A stretch of DNA of 5,620 bases from CAZDDI01 sp964504195 (GTDB lineage Bacteria > Chloroflexota > Anaerolineae > B4-G1 > SLSP01), in the NCBI GenBank assembly GCA_964504195.1, contig CAZDDI010000118.1, forward strand, positions 1 through 5,620. Reading direction: 5' to 3'. The position numbers and the translations under genes were made by a program. Every line of letters starts with the position of its first letter. Position 1 is the first letter of the stretch. Below are positions 1 through 5,110 of the stretch, piece after piece. The notes below the pieces were generated by a model, which was given only the letters and a program-made list of their open reading frames with translations, was not told the DNA's origin and made no database searches.

Positions 1-8
1 ATTCTTCT

Positions 9-45
9 CCCCCTCCCCGCGCCGCACAGCGGCGTGGGGAGGGGG
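9..45. repeat. 17-bp-stem GC-rich palindrome (REP-like or terminator-like)
   Basis: The left arm at 9-25 (C5 T C4 G CGCCGC) pairs with the right arm at 29-45 (GCGGCG T G4 A G5) around a 3-nt loop, ACA. All 17 positions pair, counting one G-T wobble (19/35). The flanks continue C-rich on the left and G-rich on the right, so it resembles the dispersed intergenic C-run/G-run palindromes common in GC-rich Chloroflexota genomes; that comparison is from memory. No T-run follows directly on either strand, so a classical intrinsic terminator is not shown. It may still end a transcript entering from the left or act as a mobile REP-type repeat. Confidence 0.7.
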
Positions 46-250
46 CAAGGGGTGGAGTAAAATTCTCAATTTGTAAATTTTTAAGAAGCAATTCTTGCAA
101 ATGGTTTTATTTCCGGTTCATTTTCTTAATTTTCATCATCGTCAGGCGTAAACCCGCCTTATTTCTATTAACCTTGCTTTTGCAATCTATGTCAACGTTC
201 AGGAAAAAGCCCTGACATATTTGGGAGATCTGTCAAATTCATTTCACGCC
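46..250. other. AT-rich intergenic region downstream of the rluD-family gene
   Basis: This 205-bp stretch has no credible gene and is clearly AT-richer than the coding DNA to its right. Three small inverted repeats are visible: AAGAA/TTCTT around GCAA (83-96), AGGCG/CGCCT around six bases (144-159), and ATGTCA/TGACAT (189-194 with 213-218), the last enclosing a nested CAGG/CCTG. None is followed by a convincing T-run in the direction of the flanking gene, so no terminator is called. The leftward transcript of the rluD-family gene must end here or beyond the window edge. Confidence 0.5.
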
Positions 251-1189
251 TCACGCCTCCCGCTCCAAGCCCGCCAATACCGCCGCCAAATCCTCCGGCA
301 GGGGGGCGATGAATTCCAGCGGCGCGAGGGTGACGGGATGCAGCAGGGCCAGGCGCTGCGCGTGGAGGAATTGGCGCGGGCAAGCGAGCAACTGCCGCGC
401 CGGGCCGTAGACCTCATCGCCCACCAGCGGGAAGCCCAGCCACGCCAGATGCACGCGAATCTGATGCGTGCGCCCGGTCAGCAAATCCACCTCCAGCAGG
501 GTATAGGGGCGGCGGGCCGCATCGCGCAAACGTTGTGTCACCCGCCAGCGGGTGCGCGACGGCTTGCCCTTCGTATCCACCGCCATCTTCTGCCGATGGA
601 TGCGATGCCGCGCGATGGGCGCTTCAATGATGCCGGCGTCCGGTTCGAGCCGCCCGATAGCCAGCGCGAGGTAGGTCTTCTCCACCGTGCGCTGCTTGAA
701 CTGGCGTTGCAGGCCGTTGAGGGCCACATCATGCTTGCCCACAATCAGCACGCCGGACGTGTCCTTATCCAACCGGTGGACGATGCCCGGACGCAGCTCG
801 CCGCCCACCCCGCTCAGGTCGGGCGCGTGCGCCAGCACCGCGTTGACCAGCGTCCCCGAAAAATTGCCCGCGCCCGGATGCACCACCATCCCCGCCGCCT
901 TGTTGAGCACGAGAATATCGCCGTCTTCGTAGAGCACGTCCAGCGGCAACGCCTCCGGCGCAATGTCCACCGGTTGCGGCGGCGGCACGGTGACGAGGAT
1001 CCGGTCGCCCGCCGCCACCTTATGCGCCGTTTTGGTCTCTACTGCGCCATTGAGCGTGACACAGCCGGTTTCAAGCAGTCTTTGTACTTGATTACGCGAA
1101 ATGTCAGTGAGCGCCGCCGCCAGGTAGCGATCCAGCCGCTCGCCGCCCGCCGCAACGTGCAGCGTGAAGACGGTCTCCGCGCTCACCAC
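251..1189 (-). CDS. rluD: RluA/RluD-family 23S rRNA pseudouridine synthase
   Basis: The 312-residue product isomerises uridine to pseudouridine in RNA; the RluD branch modifies helix 69 of 23S rRNA (E. coli positions 1911, 1915 and 1917). An S4-like RNA-binding domain covers about residues 7-70 (GERLDRYLAAALTDISRNQVQ). The catalytic domain follows, with the family signature HRLDKDTSG at 138-146, catalytic Asp141, and the conserved LLTGRTHQIRVHL block at 236-248. Length and domain order are normal, so the gene looks intact. The start is a GTG at 1189 or 1186, both inside the hutI stop region. An AGGA at 1201-1198 sits 8 nt before the 1189 GTG, which I chose; the 1186 GTG gives a GTGA overlap with hutI. 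Coupled translation from hutI is therefore likely. The open frame runs much further upstream, but that part lies antisense-free inside hutI and lacks family similarity. The family is certain; RluD rather than another RluA paralogue is likely but not proven. Confidence 0.93.
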   Translation of the reverse strand: MVSAETVFTLHVAAGGERLDRYLAAALTDISRNQVQRLLETGCVTLNGAVETKTAHKVAAGDRILVTVPPPQPVDIAPEALPLDVLYEDGDILVLNKAAGMVVHPGAGNFSGTLVNAVLAHAPDLSGVGGELRPGIVHRLDKDTSGVLIVGKHDVALNGLQRQFKQRTVEKTYLALAIGRLEPDAGIIEAPIARHRIHRQKMAVDTKGKPSRTRWRVTQRLRDAARRPYTLLEVDLLTGRTHQIRVHLAWLGFPLVGDEVYGPARQLLACPRQFLHAQRLALLHPVTLAPLEFIAPLPEDLAAVLAGLEREA

Positions 1190-2466
1190 TGCACCGTTCC
1201 TGCCACAAGTTGCCCGCCCTTGAGCACTGCCGCGACCGGGTTCGCGCCGAAGCGATAGCCCAGATGGCGGTAATCGGGCAGGTCGAGCAGCAACACATCG
1301 GCCTGATAGCCCGGCGTGAGGCTGCCTACCTGGTCGCCGCGCCCCACCGCGAAGGCCGCGTTGAGCGTGGCCGCGACGAGGGCTTGCGCCTGGGTCAAGC
1401 GCAGATAGCGGCACGCCAGCGCCAGCACGAAGGGCAGGGCCTCGTTCCAGGCCGTGCCGGGATTGCAATCGGTCGCCAGGGCCAGCGCGCCGCCCGCCGC
1501 CAGGATTGCTCGCGCGGGCGTGTAGTCGTGATGGCCCAGGCCGAAGGGGGTGCAGGGCAGCGAGACGGCCACCGTGCCGGATGCGCCCAGCGCGGCAATG
1601 GCGTCCGGCGGGGTGGTGACGAGATGATCTGCCGAGACTGCGCCCAGTTCCACCGCCAGCTCGGTACCGCCGAGCGGGGCGAACTCGTCCACATGGATCT
1701 TGAGTGGGAAGCCCAGGTCGCGCGCGGCCTCCAGAATGCGGCGGGATTGCGCCAGATCGAACGCGCCCTGCTCGCAAAACACATCGCAGAACGGCAGCCG
1801 CTCCAGGCCCAGCACGCGCGCGGTGTCCGCCACAGCAGGCAACATCTCGGAGATGACCAGCGCGACGTAATCATCGGGGCGGCTTTTGTACTCGGCGGGG
1901 ATGGCGTGCGCGCCGAGGAACGTGGGGATGAGCGTGACCGGGTGCTCGCGGTCGAGCGTGACGATGGCTTCCAGCTGGCGCAGCTCGGTCTCGGTTTCCA
2001 GACCGTAGCCGGTCTTCACCTCCACGGTGGTCGCGCCATGCGCCAGCATCCGGTCGAGCCGGGGGCGCATCTCGGCAACCATCTCGGCGACGCTCGCGCC
2101 GCGCGTAGCGCGCACGGTGGACATGATGCCGCCGCCCGCCGCCATGATCTCCAGGTATGTCGCGCCGGCAATGCGCCGCTCGAATTCCCCGGCGCGGTCG
2201 CCCATCCACACCAGATGCGTGTGCGGATCCACAAAGCCGGGGCAGACGACGTAGCCGCTAGCGTCAAGCTCGCGCGTGGCGCGAATGCGCGCGCGCAGGT
2301 CAGCGGTCGCACCCACCGCCACCACGCGCCCGTCGGCAATGGCGAGCGCGCCATCTTCGATCAGGCCCAAATCGCCCAGACGGTCGCCGCGCTGCGGGCC
2401 GCCCGCGTGCGGCGGGATGGTGCAAAGTTGCGTCGCTGAATGGATAAGCAGGTCTATGGTTTGCAT
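1183..2466 (-). CDS. hutI: Imidazolonepropionase (histidine degradation)
   Basis: This cytosolic amidohydrolase (EC 3.5.2.7) opens the ring of 4-imidazolone-5-propanoate to give N-formimidoyl-L-glutamate, the third step of histidine catabolism. The 427-residue length is typical. Metal-site residues are visible: the HTH motif in FVDPHTHLVW (His82, His84), His258 in KIHVDEF with Glu261 beside it, and Asp333 in ATDCNPGT. Other family blocks present are AGGGIMSTVRATR (110-122), VKTGYGLETETELR (150-163), PTFLGAHAIP (181-190) and ADHL (279-282). I chose the ATG at 2466 because GGAGG at 2475-2471 lies 4 nt ahead; a TTG at 2487 in the same frame would add seven unlikely residues (LSPPGGF) translated from the ribosome-binding site itself. 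No hutU, hutH or hutG is in the window, so it stands apart from a hut cluster, and its stop overlaps the start of the rluD-family gene. Its leader is made of heptamer repeats and a C8 tract. Confidence 0.96.
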   Translation of the reverse strand: MQTIDLLIHSATQLCTIPPHAGGPQRGDRLGDLGLIEDGALAIADGRVVAVGATADLRARIRATRELDASGYVVCPGFVDPHTHLVWMGDRAGEFERRIAGATYLEIMAAGGGIMSTVRATRGASVAEMVAEMRPRLDRMLAHGATTVEVKTGYGLETETELRQLEAIVTLDREHPVTLIPTFLGAHAIPAEYKSRPDDYVALVISEMLPAVADTARVLGLERLPFCDVFCEQGAFDLAQSRRILEAARDLGFPLKIHVDEFAPLGGTELAVELGAVSADHLVTTPPDAIAALGASGTVAVSLPCTPFGLGHHDYTPARAILAAGGALALATDCNPGTAWNEALPFVLALACRYLRLTQAQALVAATLNAAFAVGRGDQVGSLTPGYQADVLLLDLPDYRHLGYRFGANPVAAVLKGGQLVAGTVQW

Positions 2467-2470
2467 AAAG

Positions 2471-2483
2471 CCTCCGGGGGGGG
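2471..2483 (-). promoter_or_regulatory. hutI Shine-Dalgarno abutting a C8 homopolymer
   Basis: On the minus strand GGAGG (2475-2471) lies 4 nt before the hutI ATG and fixes the start. Immediately upstream is a run of eight C (G8 at 2476-2483 on the plus strand). Such a tract is prone to length change, but here it lies upstream of the SD, so slippage would not alter SD-to-start spacing or the reading frame. It could affect leader folding by C-G pairing with the SD. Confidence 0.7.
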
Positions 2484-2484
2484 A

Positions 2485-2562
2485 CAAATCTCAAATCTCA
2501 AATCTCAAATCTCAAATGGCGAATGGCGAATGGCGAATGGCGAATGGCGAATGGCGAATGGC
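2485..2562. repeat. Two abutting heptamer tandem arrays, CAAATCT then GAATGGC
   Basis: Read on the plus strand, CAAATCT occurs four times (2485-2512) followed by a partial CAAAT (2513-2517). The array then switches without a gap to GAATGGC: a variant AAATGGC at 2514-2520 and six perfect copies at 2521-2562, ending in GAATTTTT. The copies are identical, suggesting recent expansion or active homogenisation. The array lies in the presumed 5' leader of hutI, starting 19 nt upstream of its ATG. Heptanucleotide short tandem repeats of this sort are known from cyanobacterial and Chloroflexota intergenic regions. No coding role is apparent, although the 7-nt period would shift frame with each copy. 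Confidence 0.95.
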
Positions 2563-2571
2563 GAATTTTTG

Positions 2572-2606
2572 CCGTCTACTGCCTACCGTCTACTGTTTAC
2601 CATTTT
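2572..2606. repeat. Degenerate heptamer array (CYGYYTA type)
   Basis: Consecutive 7-nt units CCGTCTA, CTGCCTA, CCGTCTA and CTGTTTA at 2572-2599, then a decayed CCATTTT, continue the heptamer periodicity just right of the GAATGGC array. The first and third units are identical. The unit differs from its neighbours, so three unrelated heptamers stand side by side. Confidence 0.7.
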
Positions 2607-2638
2607 ACCTCAATCTGATGTACAAAGAAAGCGAATAT

Positions 2639-2660
2639 GGTTTGTATCACAAACTGGTAC
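2639..2660. promoter_or_regulatory. Upstream operator-like repeat of the membrane-protein operon
   Basis: This site abuts the -35 box. GGTTTGTATCA (2639-2649) recurs as its exact reverse complement TGATACAAACC at 2702-2712. An overlapping 13-mer at 2648-2660, CACAAACTGGTAC, recurs in direct orientation as TACAAACCGGTAT at 2705-2717. The site also contains a dyad, GTTTG-5-CAAAC (2640-2654). Matching sites either side of a promoter are typical repressor targets; the winged-helix protein encoded at 3351-3677 is the obvious candidate ligand (inference). Confidence 0.6.
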
Positions 2661-2688
2661 TTGACAAGAACAAGTATGGATATATAAT
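2661..2688 (+). promoter_or_regulatory. Consensus sigma-70 promoter for the membrane-protein/regulator operon
   Basis: A perfect -35 box TTGACA (2661-2666) and a perfect -10 box TATAAT (2683-2688) are separated by 16 bp. Transcription should start near 2695, giving a leader of roughly 48 nt. The -10 sits in a 15-nt odd palindrome, GATATAT-A-ATATATC (2679-2693), so weak divergent activity toward hutI is possible. A fully consensus promoter between two operator-like sites suggests strong expression that is normally repressed. Confidence 0.85.
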
Positions 2689-2701
2689 ATATCTAGGTTT
2701 C

Positions 2702-2718
2702 TGATACAAACCGGTATC
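2702..2718. promoter_or_regulatory. Downstream operator-like dyad, GATAC-6-GTATC
   Basis: GATAC (2703-2707) and GTATC (2714-2718) form a perfect 5-bp dyad around six bases. The site falls roughly +8 to +24 from the predicted start of transcription and shares two overlapping motifs with the site upstream of the -35 box, one inverted (11/11 bases) and one direct (11-mer with one mismatch). A protein bound here would block initiation or early elongation. Confidence 0.6.
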
Positions 2719-2742
2719 TATTAGCAACTAAGGAGGGTAGAT

Positions 2743-3354
2743 ATGGACGACTTGAAACGGATGAAGGTTGTTGTGGCTCATTATCACGACCTACAAGGGC
2801 TGCGGATGCTGCCGTGGTACTTGTGGATTCTGGCGTTCAGCGCCGTGAATCCCATCCTGGGCTTGCCACAGGGCCAGCTCGATTTTCAATGTCTGATTTT
2901 TGTGCCGGGCTTTGCAGTAGCATGGATACTGTCCAAGCTAGTCGGCAATTATTACGACCGCGCTTTTGGGCAGGTCAAGAGTTTGCCGCCACGCAAACGG
3001 CAGAACGCATGGTTGGCGGGCATCGCGTTCGTAGTCATTGCCTACAGCGGTTTTTTCATAGACTCGCTACAACGATTGCCTCTGAGCGTGTTTGGTCTCA
3101 CGATGGCTGTGGCGCTGTTTGTTCTGTGGTGGGTATCGGGGCGCTTTCTGATCCACAACGTAGTGACCGCAGCACTCTTTGCAGTAACGTCACTTCTGCC
3201 GCTGATGGGTATTCCAGCAGGCGGCCACTGGATCAGTCTTCTCGATGGTTTCATTCTGCCCATTGCATTCAGTGTCATCATGGGCATTGGAAGTTTACTC
3301 GGACACATCATGCTGGTAGGCCAGTTCAAATCTTTGGCGCAGGAGGGAGTATGA
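2743..3354 (+). CDS. Six-helix membrane protein of unknown function, partner of a winged-helix regulator
   Basis: The 203-residue product has no named function that I recognise. A short charged N-terminus (MDDLKRMKVVVAHYHDLQGLR) precedes hydrophobic segments at about 23-40, 48-66, 88-108, 114-131, 137-155 and 168-191, with a basic loop LPPRKRQN at 81-88 between helices 2 and 3. Two stretches look conserved from memory of similar small proteins: the LQGLRMLPW entry to helix 1 and NYYDRAFGQV (69-78) after helix 2. No signal peptide, transporter motif or catalytic residue is evident. The start is firm: AGGAGGG at 2731-2737 lies 5 nt before the ATG. The stop overlaps the next start (ATGA), so the two proteins are probably made in a fixed ratio. 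It could be a sensor or anti-regulator for the partner, or its target, perhaps an export or stress-tolerance protein. GC is clearly lower than in flanking genes, consistent with a different origin. Confidence 0.85.
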   Translation: MDDLKRMKVVVAHYHDLQGLRMLPWYLWILAFSAVNPILGLPQGQLDFQCLIFVPGFAVAWILSKLVGNYYDRAFGQVKSLPPRKRQNAWLAGIAFVVIAYSGFFIDSLQRLPLSVFGLTMAVALFVLWWVSGRFLIHNVVTAALFAVTSLLPLMGIPAGGHWISLLDGFILPIAFSVIMGIGSLLGHIMLVGQFKSLAQEGV

Positions 3355-3677
3355 GCGAAGCATTTGAAGCCCTGGTCAGTCTTGATAAGGTAATCCATGA
3401 GCCGGCCCGTTTGGCACTGTTGACTGCACTCTCCGCCTGTAGTAGCGCCGATTTCGTATTCCTGCAACGCCTGACGGGATTGACGCAAGGCAATCTGTCA
3501 ACCCATCTAACCCGCCTGGAAGAAGCCGGACTGGTGGAAATAGAAAAGCAATTCGTTGGCAAGCGCCCCAATACTATGGTGCAGCTTACAGAAGCCGGGC
3601 ACTTAGCCATCAAGCAACACTGGCAACAATTGGAGCACCTGCATGAAGTCGCGCAACAATGGCGCCCGGAACAGTAG
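3351..3677 (+). CDS. Winged-helix transcriptional regulator (HTH_34 / MarR-ArsR-like)
   Basis: This 108-residue DNA-binding protein is a single winged-helix domain. LDKVIHEPARLALLTALSA (11-29) is the typical opening helix, DFVFLQRLTGL (34-44) the support helix, TQGNLSTHLTRLEEAGLVEI (45-64) the recognition helix, and FVGKRPNTMVQLTEAG (68-83) the wing. A C-terminal helix of about 84-103 probably dimerises. The pattern matches the small one-domain regulators assigned to PF13601 (from memory). No ligand domain and no metal-binding cysteine pair are present; the single Cys30 is unlikely to bind metal alone. The start is set by AGGAGG at 3341-3346 and the ATGA overlap with the membrane-protein gene. 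The same frame is open upstream to about 2814, but that part is a shadow of the membrane gene. It probably autoregulates the operon through the repeats at 2639-2660 and 2702-2718. Gene order puts the regulator second, as in many self-repressed pairs. Confidence 0.93.
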   Translation: MSEAFEALVSLDKVIHEPARLALLTALSACSSADFVFLQRLTGLTQGNLSTHLTRLEEAGLVEIEKQFVGKRPNTMVQLTEAGHLAIKQHWQQLEHLHEVAQQWRPEQ

Positions 3678-3685
3678 GGGTTGCA

Positions 3686-3785
3686 AGAATCTATCCACAA
3701 ACTCCGCCAGTGGGCGAGCTTACCAAGAACCAGCAATAGTTTTAACTGGCTCAACCACCCCCTTCACGAGCTTTGAATAGATTCT
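3686..3785. repeat. 9-bp inverted repeat bounding the convergent gap
   Basis: AGAATCTAT at 3686-3694 is the exact reverse complement of ATAGATTCT at 3777-3785. The arms enclose 82 bp, making a 100-bp segment that fills nearly all of the gap between two convergent genes. The right arm runs into the sbcD stop codon (3786-3784). It might be the ends of a small non-autonomous element, a long-range hairpin for termination, or chance. No target-site duplication is evident. Confidence 0.4.
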
Positions 3786-5016
3786 ATCCCCGCGACTCCG
3801 CTTCTGCGAAGATGCCCTGCGCTTCGGCGAGGTAGGCGGGCAGGTCGGCTTCGGCTTTGCCCACCGCCAGCAGGTAGCGTTCGAGGAGATGCTCCGGGGT
3901 CAGCGCATCGGGCGAGAGGCCATTCAGCCGGTCGCGGGCCGTGCGGGTCACATCGCGGTTGATTTGCGCAAAGAAGGCCGCCGTTAACAAGGGGGCAATG
4001 TCACTATCGCGGAGCAACGGCTCCTGCTCTGGCGTCATCTGCACCACCAGCCGCGCCACCGCACCATCAAGGTCGCGAGCAGCGACGCGCTCGCGGATCA
4101 CGGCCAGCGGATCGTCAGCCTCGCGCACATCCGCGCGGATGGTGACGAAGGGACGCGCGGGGACTTCGATGTAGCGCCACGCGCTATGCCCGCGCTGCAC
4201 TTCCACCCAGCAGAAGCCCTTGGGCTGCTTCTCCTCGCCGAAATCCACGCGCTCCAGGCTGCCCGCGTACACAATCGGCGGGTGCTGCCCGCTGTTGAGT
4301 TCCTGATGCTGGTGGATGTGGCCCAGCGCGACGTAGTCCCACGCGGGATCGGCCAGCACCGCCAGGGGCAGGCCCACGTCACGGCCCACCATAATGCTGC
4401 GCTCCGACCCCCAGCGCGCGCTCTCCACCGAGAAATGCCCGGTCAGCACGGTGGGCAGCGCCGGGTCGCACCGCCCGGTCAAATCTTCAAGCAGCGACAC
4501 GACGGCCTGCGTCACAGCGCGGTCGAGCTCCTCCTGCCCCAACTGGCGAAACTGCTCGCGTTGCAGCAGGCGTTGGCGAACGGGATACGGCATCGTGAGC
4601 AGCTGCAAGACGCCGTGGCGGGTCTTGATGCGCAACACGTCGGGGCGGGCGGCGACGGTGACATGGGGAACGGCCAGCGCATCGAAGATTTCCACACTGG
4701 AAGCGCGCCGCTCCATCACAGGGACATCGTGATTGCCCACCAGCAGCACGGTGGGAATCTCCGCCCGCGAGAGGCGCAGGATGCGCTGGGCGAACTCGCG
4801 CTGGTGGGTGGGATCGGGCGCGCGCGTGCGAAAAGCATCGCCGGCGAACAGCACCAGATCGGCCTCATGCGCGATGGCATAATCCACCAGGCCATCGAGC
4901 CGGTCGAGGAAATCCACCACGCGGCGGTTCAGGCCGGTATCGGGGTCGAGTCGCCCGTAGTTTTCCATGCCGATGTGGAGATCAGCGAAATGCAGGATGC
5001 GAATGGGGTCAGGCAT
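3784..5016 (-). CDS. sbcD: SbcD/Mre11-family DNA repair exonuclease subunit
   Basis: This metallophosphoesterase nuclease pairs with the SbcC/Rad50 ATPase to trim DNA ends, open hairpins and remove protein-blocked ends. All phosphoesterase motifs are present in the 410 residues: HFADLHIG (9-16; Asp12, His14), FAGDAF (57-62; Asp60), VGNHDV (93-98; Asn95, His96), LTGHFS (191-196; His194) and LGHIHQH (231-237; His233, His235). The capping domain and a C-terminal SbcC-binding region should cover about 270-410. I chose the ATG at 5016 because it gives the family-typical N-terminus PIRILHFADLHIG; an ATG at 5037 would add seven residues and has no usable ribosome site. GGAG at 5030-5027 is 10 nt from the chosen start, so initiation may be modest. 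No sbcC follows: the next gene leftward is convergent. It lies 83 bp downstream of rpiB in the same direction, with a large inverted repeat between them. Confidence 0.93.
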   Translation of the reverse strand: MPDPIRILHFADLHIGMENYGRLDPDTGLNRRVVDFLDRLDGLVDYAIAHEADLVLFAGDAFRTRAPDPTHQREFAQRILRLSRAEIPTVLLVGNHDVPVMERRASSVEIFDALAVPHVTVAARPDVLRIKTRHGVLQLLTMPYPVRQRLLQREQFRQLGQEELDRAVTQAVVSLLEDLTGRCDPALPTVLTGHFSVESARWGSERSIMVGRDVGLPLAVLADPAWDYVALGHIHQHQELNSGQHPPIVYAGSLERVDFGEEKQPKGFCWVEVQRGHSAWRYIEVPARPFVTIRADVREADDPLAVIRERVAARDLDGAVARLVVQMTPEQEPLLRDSDIAPLLTAAFFAQINRDVTRTARDRLNGLSPDALTPEHLLERYLLAVGKAEADLPAYLAEAQGIFAEAESRG

Positions 5017-5048
5017 AGGGCCCCGTCTCCACAGCATCCGCCAACAGT

Positions 5049-5110
5049 GTACTGCGTACTGCGTACTGCGTAAAGGGAGCAGAGATTACGAAGTACGCAT
5101 TACGCATTAT
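5049..5110. repeat. Opposed heptamer arrays forming a 25-position hairpin in the rpiB-sbcD gap
   Basis: GTACTGC occurs three times at 5049-5069 on the plus strand. After a 12-nt loop (5074-5085), related heptamers run in the opposite sense: TTACG, AAGTACG, CATTACG, CATTATC (5086-5111). The arms 5049-5073 and 5086-5110 pair at 22 of 25 positions, counting one G-T; mismatches fall at 5052/5107, 5059/5100 and 5068/5091. The rpiB stop codon (5102-5100) lies in the right arm, so the last codons of rpiB (Asp-Asn-Ala-stop) are repeat sequence. In the rpiB transcript this would be a stable hairpin directly ahead of sbcD. Confidence 0.85.

Noticed and set aside
189..218. Intrinsic terminator for the rluD-family gene
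   Set aside because: The ATGTCA/TGACAT and CAGG/CCTG pairings are short and compete for the same bases, and no T-run follows the stem on the minus strand.
221..1258. Long plus-strand open frame opposite the rluD-family gene
   Set aside because: It is an antisense shadow of a high-GC gene: arginine/histidine/glutamine-rich with no domain pattern, while the minus strand carries clear RluA-family motifs.
1190..1777. N-terminal extension of the rluD-family reading frame into hutI
   Set aside because: The extra residues are Arg/Gly/Pro-rich, overlap hutI in another frame and precede a normal S4 domain. A GTG start at the hutI stop gives the usual protein length.
1210..2439. 409-codon plus-strand open frame opposite hutI
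   Set aside because: Low-complexity Arg/Gly/Ala/His composition and complete overlap with an intact hutI make it a codon-bias artefact.
2485..2562. CRISPR array
   Set aside because: Units are 7 nt with no spacers, so this is a simple tandem repeat.
2440..2704. Short plus-strand open frames reading the heptamers as repeated NGEWRMA peptides
   Set aside because: The repeat peptide only reflects the 7-nt array. There is no ribosome-binding site, and the frames run through the promoter of the next operon.
2571..2720. A defined minus-strand promoter for hutI
   Set aside because: TTGTAT and TATATA at about 17-bp spacing on the minus strand, and a TAAAAT nearer the gene, are possible, but all are weak matches in AT-rich DNA and none stands out.
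2814..3350. Upstream extension of the winged-helix gene frame
   Set aside because: It overlaps the membrane-protein gene, lacks domain character, and a strong Shine-Dalgarno with ATGA overlap marks 3351 as the start.
4186..5073. 295-codon plus-strand open frame opposite sbcD
   Set aside because: Same artefact: no recognisable motif, and all SbcD motifs lie on the other strand.
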